From the NCBI RefSeq assembly GCF_027568515.1, contig NZ_JANKZF010000001.1, positions 434,001 through 498,000 of the forward strand: a stretch of 64,000 bases of DNA, read 5' to 3'. Under the pieces are notes generated by a model. The model made no database searches. It was not told where the DNA came from and worked only from the letters and a program-made list of their open reading frames with translations. The DNA is from Arthrobacter sp. HY1533 (GTDB lineage Bacteria; Actinomycetota; Actinomycetes; Actinomycetales; Micrococcaceae). Made by a program: the position numbers and the translations under genes. Below are positions 35,966 to 44,409 of the stretch, in pieces; position 1 is the stretch's first letter; each line of letters starts with the position of its first letter.

Positions 35966-36978
35966 CGTTGGCACCAGAAGGTCGCAAGTTGCTGCGCATT
36001 GAGCAGCGGAACGCCGCGGTTCCGGTGGAGCGCAAGCCGGAGTGGATGAAGGCCAAGGTCGAGATGGGCCCGGAATTCATTGCGATGAAGAACCTGGTCA
36101 AGGGCCAGGGCCTGCACACCGTCTGCGAGGAAGCGGGCTGTCCGAACATTTTCGAGTGCTGGGAGGACCGTGAGGCGACCTTCCTCATTGGTGGTTCCGA
36201 ATGCACGCGCCGCTGTGATTTCTGCCAGATCGACACCGGCAAGCCGTCCCCGATCGACATGTTCGAGCCCACCAAGGTGGCCCGCTCGGTGGTGAAGATG
36301 AACCTGCGCTACGCCACCGTGACCGGGGTGGCCCGCGATGACCTGGCCGATGAGGGCGTGTGGCTGTACGCCGAGACGGTGCGCAAGATCCACGAGCTGA
36401 ACCCGAACACCGGGGTGGAGCTGCTCATCCCGGACTTCTCCGGCAAGCCCGAGCACATCACGGCGATCTGCGAGTCCAAGCCCGAGGTGTTCGCGCACAA
36501 TGTGGAGACGGTGCCGCGGATCTTCAAGCGCATCCGCCCCGCCTTCCGCTACGACCGCTCCCTGGATGTCATCACCCAGGGCCGCAACCACGGCATGGTG
36601 ACCAAGTCCAACCTGATCCTGGGCATGGGCGAAACCCGGGAAGAAATCAGCCAGGCCCTGCAGGATTTGCACGACGCCGGGACGGACCTGATCACGATCA
36701 CCCAGTACCTGCGTCCCTCCGAACGCCACCTGCCCGTGGACCGCTGGGTCAAGCCGCAGGAATTCCTGGAACTGAACCAGGAAGCCGAGGAAATCGGCTT
36801 CCTGGGCGTCATGTCCGGCCCGCTGGTGCGCTCCTCCTACCGGGCCGGGCGCCTGTGGGCCACGGCCATGCGCAAGAAGGGCCTGGACATCCCCGAACAC
36901 CTGGCCCACATCGCCGACGGCATCGAGGACTCCGGCCACACCCGCCAGGAAGCCGCCTCCCTCATCCCCGCACCGTAA
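35962..36978 (+). CDS. lipA: Lipoyl synthase (radical SAM)
   Basis: 338 residues, starting at a GTG that overlaps the lipB TGA by 4 nt. Inserts two sulphurs into protein-bound octanoyl chains. Both iron-sulphur cluster motifs are present: the auxiliary cluster [12 protein letters not shown] (about 54-65) and the radical-SAM CTRRCDFC (about 80-87). The family ends with the [14 protein letters not shown]-type segment seen here as [16 protein letters not shown], whose RSSYR is conserved. Acts on the lipoyl domains of sucB and GcvH. Confidence 0.96.
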   Translation: MTLAPEGRKLLRIEQRNAAVPVERKPEWMKAKVEMGPEFIAMKNLVKGQGLHTVCEEAGCPNIFECWEDREATFLIGGSECTRRCDFCQIDTGKPSPIDMFEPTKVARSVVKMNLRYATVTGVARDDLADEGVWLYAETVRKIHELNPNTGVELLIPDFSGKPEHITAICESKPEVFAHNVETVPRIFKRIRPAFRYDRSLDVITQGRNHGMVTKSNLILGMGETREEISQALQDLHDAGTDLITITQYLRPSERHLPVDRWVKPQEFLELNQEAEEIGFLGVMSGPLVRSSYRAGRLWATAMRKKGLDIPEHLAHIADGIEDSGHTRQEAASLIPAP

Positions 36979-36984
36979 GTTGCA

Positions 36985-37023
36985 GGCATTTGCCGTGCCG
37001 CCACGTGCGGCCCGGCAAATGCC
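36985..37023 (+). other. Hairpin downstream of lipA
   Basis: A perfect 11 bp stem GGCATTTGCCG / CGGCAAATGCC with an inner GCCGC/GCGGC stem. No T-run; likely a stabiliser or weak terminator after lipA. Confidence 0.55.
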
Positions 37024-37085
37024 ATGCCGGGCGGCGAGTGCCGCGCGCGGCATTCCCGCCCAACACCCGCTAGAATTGACTCACT

Positions 37086-37856
37086 ATGGCCAAAACCACT
37101 GACTCCGCAAACAGCAACGCTGACGAACCCAAGCGTTCCCTCTTTTCCCGTGCACCGAAGGCCGACAAGCCGAAAAAGGACAAGAAGCCCGGGCGCATGA
37201 AGCAAATGGTGGACATCTTCAAGATGACCCGCCGCCACGACCCCATGGTCACGTGGATCATGCTGGGCGCCTTCCTGGGCCTGATCCTGGTCTCCATGCT
37301 GGTGGTATTGCTGATCTCCCCCGGCAACTGGATCACGGGCCTTTTGGTCGGCATTCCCTTGGGCCTGCTGGGCGCACTGCTGCTGATGTCGCGCCGTGCC
37401 GAGCGTGCCGCCTACGCACAGATTGAAGGCAAGCCCGGCGCAGCCGGTGCCGCACTCAGCTCGCTGAAGAAGGGCTGGATCTTTGACGAGCAGCCCGCCT
37501 CGGTCAACCCGCGCACACAGGACGTCGTGTTCCGTGCCATCGGCCGACCCGGCATCGTGCTGGTCACCGAGGGTCCCTCCACCCGGGTCAAGGGCCTGGT
37601 GGACGCCGAGCGCCGCCGCCTGAACCGCATCCTGCCCAACGTCACCATCACCGTCATCGAGACCGGCCGCGGCGAAGGCCAGGTTCCGGTTGCCAAGGTC
37701 ACCAAGGCCATGGGCAAGCTGAAGAACGAGCTGACCAAGATTGAGGTCAGTGCCGTCAACAAGCGCATCGCCTCGATGGGCAACAAGCTGCCCATCCCCA
37801 AGGGCATCGACCCCTACAAGGCGCGCCCGGACCGCAAGGCATCACGCGGACGCTAA
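37086..37856 (+). CDS. DUF4191 family membrane protein
   Basis: 256 residues. A basic N-terminal tail (about 1-45) precedes two adjacent hydrophobic helices (about 58-80 and 84-102), then a soluble C-terminal domain with a VLVTEGPSTRVKGL segment and a basic end. The family is conserved beside lipA in actinobacteria; its function is unknown. TAGAAT at 37071-37076 lies 9 nt before ATG, so any 5' leader is only a few bases. It has its own strong terminator. Confidence 0.85.
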   Translation: MAKTTDSANSNADEPKRSLFSRAPKADKPKKDKKPGRMKQMVDIFKMTRRHDPMVTWIMLGAFLGLILVSMLVVLLISPGNWITGLLVGIPLGLLGALLLMSRRAERAAYAQIEGKPGAAGAALSSLKKGWIFDEQPASVNPRTQDVVFRAIGRPGIVLVTEGPSTRVKGLVDAERRRLNRILPNVTITVIETGRGEGQVPVAKVTKAMGKLKNELTKIEVSAVNKRIASMGNKLPIPKGIDPYKARPDRKASRGR

Positions 37857-37869
37857 AGCAATCTGATGC

Positions 37870-37908
37870 AAGAGGCCCGATGGGATTTTCCCATCGGGCC
37901 TCTTTTGT
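37870..37908 (+). terminator. Terminator after the DUF4191 gene
   Basis: A 16 bp perfect stem (37870-37885 with 37889-37904) closed by TTT, followed by a T-rich tail. Strong plus-strand terminator. Confidence 0.9.
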
Positions 37909-37943
37909 TTTTGCACCGCTTGCAGCATCAGCGGGGTTGTTGG

Positions 37944-38381
37944 CTAACGGCGGACCAGAATGGTTTTCATGGCCTTGTCGTGAAGTCCGCGGTGGTCGGC
38001 GTCGATGATGATTGCCGGAATCACCAGGCACACGAGCACGGCGCGGACCACACCCGCCAGCAGGCCTGGAGGGCCGCCGTCGAGCGTTGTCACCTTGATG
38101 CCCATGATCCTGTGGCCCACGCTGTAGCCGAGGGTGCCCACAAGCACCATTTGCTCGGCCGCGAAAATCGCCAGGATGGCGTTGGGGTGGGAATTGAAAA
38201 ACGCGGCGGCGATCAGGTACGACAGCCCCCAGTCAATGCAGATGGCCAGGATGCGCCGGCCGGCGCGGGCCATGGAACGGGGTCCGGATTCCGGAAGGCC
38301 CAACCGTTCGCCGGGGAATTTGGATATATTGGACGTGTCCGGGCCGCTGAGCCAGGAACCTAAGTCTTTGCGATCTACCAC
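37944..38381 (-). CDS. RDD family membrane protein
   Basis: 145 residues with three hydrophobic segments. RRILAICIDWGLSYLIAAAFF contains the family Arg-x-x-x-x-x-x-Asp arrangement at the first helix; YSVGHRIMGIKV is also typical. RDD proteins are membrane proteins of unknown function. GTG start; TAGGCT (38388-38393) lies exactly 6 nt upstream. It sits between DUF4191 and glnA, an arrangement conserved in actinobacteria. Confidence 0.85.
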   Translation of the reverse strand: MVDRKDLGSWLSGPDTSNISKFPGERLGLPESGPRSMARAGRRILAICIDWGLSYLIAAAFFNSHPNAILAIFAAEQMVLVGTLGYSVGHRIMGIKVTTLDGGPPGLLAGVVRAVLVCLVIPAIIIDADHRGLHDKAMKTILVRR

Positions 38382-38439
38382 CCCTCCAGCCTACCGTTGC
38401 CGCACAGAACCGGGCACCGGGGCCATGGCCGGAGGGTTT

Positions 38440-38455
38440 GTAACGTGCCGGAAAC
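38440..38455 (+). promoter_or_regulatory. GlnR-like box upstream of glnA1
   Basis: GTAAC-N6-GAAAC exactly matches one a-b half of the GlnR box described in streptomycetes and mycobacteria (GTnAC-N6-GaAAC). The following 22 nt fit a second copy poorly (GACAC...GTAAT). It lies about 106 nt upstream of the glnA1 ATG, suitable for nitrogen control. Whether this organism uses GlnR is not shown by the window. Confidence 0.55.
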
Positions 38456-38560
38456 ATTTCCGACACCGTTGAGTAATGGCGTCGCCCTAGGCTTGTCTCA
38501 GTTGCACAGGCACACAGGCCGCACCCAGCCGGCCAAAATCCCCAGCGCCAAGGAGCGTAG

Positions 38561-39985
38561 ATGTTCAAGAACGCCGAAGAAGTACTTCAGTTCATCAAGG
38601 ACGAAGATGTAAAATTCGTCGATATTCGGTTCACCGACCTGCCCGGCGTCCAGCAGCACTTCAATGTGCCCGCCAAGACTGTAGACCTTGACTTCTTCGT
38701 CAACGGCCAGCTCTTCGATGGTTCCTCCATCCGCGGCTTCCAGGGCATCGCCGAATCAGACATGCAGCTGATCCCGGACCCCAAGACCGCTTTTGTTGAC
38801 ACGTTCCGCAAGGAAAAGACCCTCGCGCTGAACTTCTCGATCGTGAACCCGCGCACGGGCGATCCCTACCACCGCGACCCGCGCGGCGTGGCCGAAAAGG
38901 CCGAGGCGTACCTGGCCTCCACCGGCATTGCCGACACCGCATTCTTCGGTGCCGAGGCCGAGTTCTTCGTCTTCGACAACGTCCAGTACGAGTCCACGCC
39001 GCAGGGCTCCTTCTACAAGATCGACTCCGAAGAGGCCAACTGGAACACGGGCCGCGAAGAAGTTGGCGGAAACCTGGGCTACAAGACCCCCGTCAAGGGC
39101 GGTTACTTCCCGGTTGCCCCGATTGACCACCAGGCAGACCTGCGCGATGCCATGTGCATCGAGCTTGATGCCGCCGGCCTTGAGGTCGAGCGCTCACACC
39201 ACGAAGTTGGCGCAGCCGGCCAGGCTGAAATCAACTACAAGTTCAACACCCTTGTCCACTCGGCCGATGACCTGCAAAAGTTCAAGTACGTCATCAAGAA
39301 CACCGCCTGGGCCGCAGGCAAGTCCGTGACCTTCATGCCGAAGCCCGTCTTCGGCGACAACGGCTCGGGCATGCACTGCCACCAGTCGCTGTGGAGCAAC
39401 GGCGAGCCGCTGTTCTACGACGAGAAGGGCTACGCCGGCCTGTCCGACATGGCACGCTGGTACATCGGCGGCCTGCTCAAGCACTCCTCCGCTGTTTTGG
39501 CCTTCACCAACCCGACGGTGAACTCCTACCGCCGCCTGGTCAAGGGCTTCGAAGCCCCCGTGAACATGGTTTACTCGCAGGGCAACCGCTCCGCCGGCAT
39601 CCGCATCCCGATCACGGGTTCCAACCCGAAGGCCAAGCGCCTGGAGTTCCGTGCGCCGGACCCCTCCTCCAACCCGTACCTGGCCTTCTCAGCCCAGCTG
39701 ATGGCCGGCCTTGACGGCATCAAGAACCGGATCGAACCCCCGGCTCCCATCGACAAGGACCTCTACGAGCTGCCCCCCGAGGAAGCCAAGGACATCCCCA
39801 AGGCTCCCGAGTCGCTCGAAGAGGCCCTGATTGCCCTGGAGAACGACAACGAGTTCCTGCAGGCCGGTGGCGTGTTCACCCAGGACCTGATTGACACCTG
39901 GATTGAATACAAGCGCGAATACGAGATCAAGCCGCTCTCACTGCGCCCGAACCCCTACGAGTTCGAGCTCTACTACGGCTGCTAA
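38561..39985 (+). CDS. glnA: Glutamine synthetase type I (GlnA1)
   Basis: 474 residues, normal for GSI-beta, with ATG after AAGGAG. Signature motifs: [29 protein letters not shown] region at about 267, [17 protein letters not shown] at about 312, and the regulatory adenylylation loop [12 protein letters not shown] near residue 400. The loop tyrosine is present, so the enzyme should be a GlnE substrate; glnE lies 9 kb downstream. Catalyses ATP-dependent ligation of ammonia to glutamate in the cytosol. A GlnR-like box precedes it. Confidence 0.96.
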   Translation: MFKNAEEVLQFIKDEDVKFVDIRFTDLPGVQQHFNVPAKTVDLDFFVNGQLFDGSSIRGFQGIAESDMQLIPDPKTAFVDTFRKEKTLALNFSIVNPRTGDPYHRDPRGVAEKAEAYLASTGIADTAFFGAEAEFFVFDNVQYESTPQGSFYKIDSEEANWNTGREEVGGNLGYKTPVKGGYFPVAPIDHQADLRDAMCIELDAAGLEVERSHHEVGAAGQAEINYKFNTLVHSADDLQKFKYVIKNTAWAAGKSVTFMPKPVFGDNGSGMHCHQSLWSNGEPLFYDEKGYAGLSDMARWYIGGLLKHSSAVLAFTNPTVNSYRRLVKGFEAPVNMVYSQGNRSAGIRIPITGSNPKAKRLEFRAPDPSSNPYLAFSAQLMAGLDGIKNRIEPPAPIDKDLYELPPEEAKDIPKAPESLEEALIALENDNEFLQAGGVFTQDLIDTWIEYKREYEIKPLSLRPNPYEFELYYGC

Positions 39986-39992
39986 GCACCAT

Positions 39993-40036
39993 AAAAAGCG
40001 GGGCCGGAACACAAGGTGTTCCGGCCCCGCTTTTTT
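39993..40036. terminator. Bidirectional terminator between glnA1 and the small HTH gene
   Basis: Stem of 14 GC-rich pairs (39998-40011 with 40017-40030), flanked by an A-run on the left and a T-run on the right, so it works in both directions for the convergent pair. Confidence 0.92.
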
Positions 40037-40059
40037 CGTGCCCCCAATCCCCGTGGAAC

Positions 40060-40260
40060 TCAGCGCTTGCCGAACTTCCTGTGCACCGCCTGCTTGCTCA
40101 CTCCCAGGCACAGCGCGATGGCTTCCCAGGACAGTCCGGCCGCACGGGCCCTGGCCACCATTTCGGATTCGGTGCGGGCAAGTTCCCTGCGGGCCTCCGC
40201 CACGGCGTACAAGGCCTCGGCCGGCCCCATTCCCTCAGTGTTTCCAAGCAGCGTTTTCAC
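40060..40260 (-). CDS. Small helix-turn-helix protein
   Basis: 66 residues from GTG 40260, chosen because an AGGAGG lies 8 nt upstream; GTGs at 40269 and 40266 directly abut that site. N-terminal half is helical (ALYAVAEARRELART), and the C-terminal LSWEAIALCLGVSKQAVHRKFG is a clear HTH. In other actinobacteria HTH proteins with this GWSWxxIAxALGVSKQAVHxK ending accompany a Clp N-terminal-domain protein; none is here. Its promoter is covered by two GTCAAC-N4-GTTGAC dyads, implying autoregulation. Confidence 0.85.
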   Translation of the reverse strand: MKTLLGNTEGMGPAEALYAVAEARRELARTESEMVARARAAGLSWEAIALCLGVSKQAVHRKFGKR

Positions 40261-40277
40261 GGCCACCACCTCCTGCC

Positions 40278-40321
40278 GTCAACTTTAGTTGACAGCAGGA
40301 GGTCAGTCAACGTTTGTTGAC
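40278..40321 (-). promoter_or_regulatory. Promoter of the small HTH gene covered by two identical-type dyads
   Basis: On the minus strand TTGACT (40305-40310) and TAAAGT (40282-40287) are 17 nt apart, a near-ideal promoter. GTCAAC-N4-GTTGAC occurs twice with perfect 6 bp arms, at 40278-40293 (over the -10) and 40306-40321 (over the -35), centres 28 bp apart. Binding by the HTH protein itself is the simplest reading. Confidence 0.75.
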
Positions 40322-40331
40322 GCTTTCGGCG

Positions 40332-40865
40332 CTAGAACGTCTTGTGCATGATGCGCTGCGGCCCCGAGCGCCCGCCCAGGTAGCGCCCGCTGTCGGCGAA
40401 TCCGGCCTTGAGGTAGGCCGCCTGCCCGGCCGCGTTCCGCTCATTCACGCCCAGCACGACGCCCGTGGCCGGCAGCCGCAGCTGGGCCGCCAGCCCGCTC
40501 GCAAGTTCGACGGCGGCCAGGGTCGCCGCGGTGCCGTAGCCGCGCCCCTGGGTGCGGTGGTCAACGAGGAAGCCGCGGAGCAGGATGGCGCTGTCGTCAT
40601 CGTGCCAGCCAGTGTCGGTGGCAGCGCCCGTGTGCAAGGTGCCCATGCCCACCACTGCGGACTCCGGGCCGGGCGTGGTGATGACAAAGGGGTGGCGCTG
40701 CGCATCGGCCAGTCCGGCCTCTGCCATCTCCACAGGATCCCCCACAAAGGCGGCCTGCCCGGGCGCGAGCTGCAGCTCGGCGATGCCCGCCAACAGCCGG
40801 CCACGCTCCCCTTCAGCAACGGATTTCAGGGGCACAAGCGCTACTGTGGCGGCGGAGTTCAGCAT
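40332..40865 (-). CDS. GNAT-family N-acetyltransferase
   Basis: 177 residues from ATG 40865; the longer open frame upstream is a glutaminase shadow. FLVDHRTQGRGYGTAAT is the acetyl-CoA-binding Q-x-x-G-x-G motif at about residues 98-114, and NERNAAGQAAYLKAGF is the usual C-terminal segment. It may belong to the spermidine/amine acetyltransferase-like group, but the substrate is unknown. TATGAT (40872-40877) lies exactly 6 nt before ATG. Its stop is 11 nt from the operator region of the HTH gene. Confidence 0.87.
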   Translation of the reverse strand: MLNSAATVALVPLKSVAEGERGRLLAGIAELQLAPGQAAFVGDPVEMAEAGLADAQRHPFVITTPGPESAVVGMGTLHTGAATDTGWHDDDSAILLRGFLVDHRTQGRGYGTAATLAAVELASGLAAQLRLPATGVVLGVNERNAAGQAAYLKAGFADSGRYLGGRSGPQRIMHKTF

Positions 40866-40917
40866 CGAAAAATCATAACCCGACCGCAGGACCCGGCCGA
40901 GCTGGAACCCCGCTGCA

Positions 40918-41832
40918 CTAGAAGATGGACCAGCCCGTGCGGGTGGTGAATTCATCCAAGGCGGCAATGCCGGCCACGGAGTTTCCGTTGGGCCCCAGTG
41001 CCGGGCCCCACACGGTGATGGCGCAGCGTCCTGGCACAATGGCCACGATGCCGCCGCCCACGCCGCTCTTGCCCGGCAGCCCCACCCGGTAGGCGAACTC
41101 CCCCGCGGCGTCATAGGTGCCGCAGGTGAGCATGACGGCATTGACGCGCTTGCTTTGGTTGGGTGCCAGGAACGGGGTGCCGCCGGCCGCGACGCCGTGC
41201 CTGGCCAGGAACAGCGAGGCCTTGGCCAGGTCTTCACAGCACATTTCCAGGGCGCACTGCTTGAAGTAGTTGTCCAGGACCTCATCCACGGGATTTTCGA
41301 GGTTGCCATAGCTGGCCAGCAGGTGGGCCATGGAGGCGTTGCGGTGGCCGTGGTCTGCCTCGGAGGCGGCCACCACCGCGTCCACGTCAACGGCGGGGTT
41401 GCCCGACTCCTGGCGCAGCAGCCCGCGCACGGAGGCCGCGGCGTCCCCTGTCAAGGTCAGCAGCCTGTCGGTCACCACCAGGGCGCCGGCATTGATGAAC
41501 GGGTTGCGGGGAATGCCGTGGTCGGCCTCCAGCTGCACCATGGAATTGAAGGGCGTGCCGGAGGGTTCACGGAAAACGCGCTTCCAGATGGAGTCGTAGT
41601 CGTAAGACATGACAAGAGCCAGGGAGAAGACCTTGGAGATGCTCTGGATGGAGAATGGCACCTGCCAGTCCCCCGCACCGTACACGCCGCCGTCGGCCAT
41701 GGCCACGCAGATGCCAAAATTGTCCGGCGACACCCCGCCCAGGCTGGGAATGTAGGAGGCCACCTGGCCCTGCCGGCACAGCGGCGCAACGTGCGCGGCA
41801 ATGCCGTCCACAATCCCCTGCATGTCCTCCAC
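40918..41832 (-). CDS. glsA: Glutaminase (serine-dependent beta-lactamase-like fold)
   Basis: 304 residues from GTG 41832, chosen for the AGGGGAG site 5 nt upstream; the open frame extends 15 codons further. Hydrolyses glutamine to glutamate and ammonia. The catalytic serine and lysine are in PFSIQSISKVFSLAL (about residue 60), the oxyanion segment NAGALVVTD is at about 113, and GKSGVGGGIVAIVP is near 250. No transporter domain is present. It lies just upstream of, and on the same strand as, the amino acid ABC genes. Confidence 0.94.
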   Translation of the reverse strand: MEDMQGIVDGIAAHVAPLCRQGQVASYIPSLGGVSPDNFGICVAMADGGVYGAGDWQVPFSIQSISKVFSLALVMSYDYDSIWKRVFREPSGTPFNSMVQLEADHGIPRNPFINAGALVVTDRLLTLTGDAAASVRGLLRQESGNPAVDVDAVVAASEADHGHRNASMAHLLASYGNLENPVDEVLDNYFKQCALEMCCEDLAKASLFLARHGVAAGGTPFLAPNQSKRVNAVMLTCGTYDAAGEFAYRVGLPGKSGVGGGIVAIVPGRCAITVWGPALGPNGNSVAGIAALDEFTTRTGWSIF

Positions 41833-41875
41833 GGGAGCTCCCCTCGGTTGTCGTCTCGCCCGGCGTGGTGCCGGC

Positions 41876-41920
41876 ATTAAAAGAGTGCGGGGCGGCAGGC
41901 CCCTTGGCCCGCCGCCCCGC
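41876..41920 (-). terminator. Terminator of the amino acid ABC operon
   Basis: Stem GCGGGGCGGC (41887-41896) with its complement (41911-41920), followed on the minus strand by CTCTTTT. It ends the operon before glsA. Confidence 0.8.
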
Positions 41921-41931
41921 CAGCATTCAAG

Positions 41932-42672
41932 CTACAGGACCTTCGCGAGGAATTCCTGCAGGCGGGGCTGCTGGGCATTGCTGAAGATGGCCTCGGGCGT
42001 GCCCTCCTCGCAAATGTACCCGGCATCCATGAAGATGACCCGGTCGGCCACTTCGCGGGCAAAGCCCATCTCGTGCGTGACCACCACCATTGTCATGCCC
42101 TCGGCGGCCAGGTCGCGGATGACCTGCAGGACCTCGCCCACCATTTCGGGGTCGAGGGCGCTGGTGGCCTCATCGAAGAGCATGATGCCGGGGTTCATGG
42201 CCAGTGCGCGGGCAATGGCCACGCGCTGCTTCTGCCCACCGGACAGGGAGGCGGGGCGGGCATCGGCCTTGTCGGCCAGGCCAACGCGCGTGAGCAGTTC
42301 CATGCCCTTGGCACGGGCGGCGGCCTTGTCCAGCTTCTTCAGCTCCACCGGCGCCAGCATGATGTTCTGCAGGACGCTCATGTGCGGGAACAAGTTGAAG
42401 TGCTGGAAAACCATGCCAATGTTCTGGCGCACCGCGTTCAGGTCCACCTTGGGGTCGGTCAGGTCGTGCCCGTTGACTGTGACGGTGCCGCCGGTGATGT
42501 CCTCAAGCTTGTTCAGGCAGCGCAGGAACGTGGACTTTCCCGAACCGGAGGGGCCGATGACACAGACCACCTCGCCCTCGGCAATGTTGACGTCCAGGCC
42601 CTTGAGCACCTCGTTGTGGCCGTAGGACTTCTTCAGCCCTGCGACGGCAATCTTCACGTTTTCTGCGCTCAT
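41932..42672 (-). CDS. glnQ: Polar amino acid ABC transporter ATP-binding protein (GlnQ-type)
   Basis: 246 residues, normal length. Walker [19 protein letters not shown] at about residue 37, Q-loop [20 protein letters not shown], signature [19 protein letters not shown], Walker [22 protein letters not shown]-loop [19 protein letters not shown]. These are the standard features of the HisP/GlnQ subfamily. It overlaps the fused substrate-binding/permease gene by 4 nt (ATGA), so the two are translated together. Confidence 0.95.
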   Translation of the reverse strand: MSAENVKIAVAGLKKSYGHNEVLKGLDVNIAEGEVVCVIGPSGSGKSTFLRCLNKLEDITGGTVTVNGHDLTDPKVDLNAVRQNIGMVFQHFNLFPHMSVLQNIMLAPVELKKLDKAAARAKGMELLTRVGLADKADARPASLSGGQKQRVAIARALAMNPGIMLFDEATSALDPEMVGEVLQVIRDLAAEGMTMVVVTHEMGFAREVADRVIFMDAGYICEEGTPEAIFSNAQQPRLQEFLAKVL

Positions 42673-44192
42673 TTGTTGAACTTCCTGTCCAGGACGTTGG
42701 AAAGCTGGGTCAAGATGGTGATCACGATGAAGTACAGCGCGGCCACGATCAGCAGTGTTTCACCCGTGCGGAAGTTGGACGCGTAGATCTGCTGGCCCTG
42801 GTAAGTCAGTTCCGCGAAGCCAATGACGGCCAACAGGGACGTGTCCTTCAGGGTGATGACGAACTGGTTGATGAACGACGGCGTCATGATCTTGATTGCC
42901 TGCGGAACCACCACGCGGCGCATGGAGGTGACGTAGCCCAGCCCCAGGCTGCGGCTGGCCTCAAGCTGGCCCGGGTCAACGGACTGGATGCCGCCGCGCA
43001 CAATCTCGGTCATGTAGGCACCGGCGTTAAGGCTCAGGGTGAGCACGCCCGCGGTCAGGACGTCGATGGGCTGCCCGGTCATCTGCGGCAGGCCAAAGTA
43101 GAAGAAGAACGCCTGGACCAGCAGCGGGGTGCCGCGGAAGATGGCCACATAGGTGGTGGCAATGCCGCGCAGGATCTTGCTCTCGGAAACCTTGAAGAAG
43201 CCGAACAGGATGCCCAAAACCAGGGCGATGGCCAGCGACAGCACGGTGGCCACAATGGTCAGCCACAGGCCCTTCATGAGGGCCGGGAAGCTGTCCTTGA
43301 CGAGCTGGAAGAAGCCGCCCTGCTCGGTCACCTCGGACTTGGCCAGGTACTTGTCCAGGATCTTGTCGTACTCGCCGTTGGCCTTCAGGGTGGCCAGGCC
43401 GTCGTTGAAGGCTGCCAGGAGGTCCTGGTTCTGGCCCTTGTTGACGGCGAAGCCGTAGGAGCTGCCCTGTTCCTTTTCGGTGACAATCTTCAGCCCGTTG
43501 TTCTGGCTGACGCCATAGGCAAGGACGGGGTAGTCGTCGAACACGGCCACGGAGTTGCCGGCCTTGACGTCGTCGTACATCGTGGCGGAGTCCGCCAGGG
43601 CCTTGACGGTGAATCCGTACTGGTCCTTGATGGAGTTGGCGAACGTTTCGCCCTCGCTGCCGCGCTTGGCGGTGACGGTCTTGCCCTTCAGGTCCGCGTA
43701 GGACTTGATGTCGGAATCGTTCTTGCCCACGGCCATCTGCACGCCGGAGTCGAAGTACGGCTCGGAGAAGTCAAAGATCTTCTTGCGCTCGTCCGTGATG
43801 GACATGCCGGCGATGACGCCCGCAACCTGGTTGGACTGCAGGGCCTGCAGGGCGGCGTCGAAGCCGAGCGACTTGATGTCGACCTCGAAGCCCTCCTGCT
43901 TGGCAATGGCGCGCAGCAGGTCCATGTCGATGCCGACCAGTTCGCCGCTGCCGTCGCGGAACTCAAACGGGGCGAAGGTGGTGTCGGTGGCGACGGCAAA
44001 CTTCTTGCCGGATGCGTCAGTGACCTGGATGCCGGCCTGCGTGGCTGCCTGTGCGGCGGCTGCCGGGGCGGACGGCATGCTCAGCGCCGAGGCGCCGCCA
44101 ATCCCCAGGAACATGGTCGCAACAGTAAAGAAGGCGGCGAGGGCGGCAAATGTGCCACCCCTGCGCCGCCTCATGGGTGGAAGCTTGTGCAT
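42669..44192 (-). CDS. glnP: Fused substrate-binding and permease protein of a polar amino acid ABC transporter
   Basis: 507 residues from ATG 44192; the upstream frame is not needed because a signal-like segment ([23 protein letters not shown]) follows this start. Residues about 50-275 form a family 3 substrate-binding domain ([35 protein letters not shown]). Residues about 290-500 are a HisM-type permease with [20 protein letters not shown] and the EAA-like [20 protein letters not shown]. GlnP-type fusions, as in lactococci, import glutamine and related amino acids; the exact ligand is not certain. Confidence 0.92.
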   Translation of the reverse strand: MHKLPPMRRRRGGTFAALAAFFTVATMFLGIGGASALSMPSAPAAAAQAATQAGIQVTDASGKKFAVATDTTFAPFEFRDGSGELVGIDMDLLRAIAKQEGFEVDIKSLGFDAALQALQSNQVAGVIAGMSITDERKKIFDFSEPYFDSGVQMAVGKNDSDIKSYADLKGKTVTAKRGSEGETFANSIKDQYGFTVKALADSATMYDDVKAGNSVAVFDDYPVLAYGVSQNNGLKIVTEKEQGSSYGFAVNKGQNQDLLAAFNDGLATLKANGEYDKILDKYLAKSEVTEQGGFFQLVKDSFPALMKGLWLTIVATVLSLAIALVLGILFGFFKVSESKILRGIATTYVAIFRGTPLLVQAFFFYFGLPQMTGQPIDVLTAGVLTLSLNAGAYMTEIVRGGIQSVDPGQLEASRSLGLGYVTSMRRVVVPQAIKIMTPSFINQFVITLKDTSLLAVIGFAELTYQGQQIYASNFRTGETLLIVAALYFIVITILTQLSNVLDRKFNK

Positions 44193-44409
44193 AAGATTTC
44201 CCTTGAACAACGGTTGTTGGCCCCTCCTGGGGCGAATGAAGTACCCCTCGACGTTACAGCCTTGCGCGGATTCCCGCGAGGCAGGAGCCGCTTTCACGCG
44301 GATTTTCACCTGTTTGTAACCAAATCCGGGCACGGGATCCGGCTGTGGCGTGGACTACGCTGGTGTGGTCCCGGTTACCCGCCGCCGTGCGGCCGTCCTG
44401 AGAGAAGCC

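Noticed and set aside
44193-44409. GlnR-like box upstream of the amino acid ABC operon
   Set aside because: GTAAC and GTTAC occur, but no GAAAC follows at 6 nt on either strand, so a box cannot be claimed.
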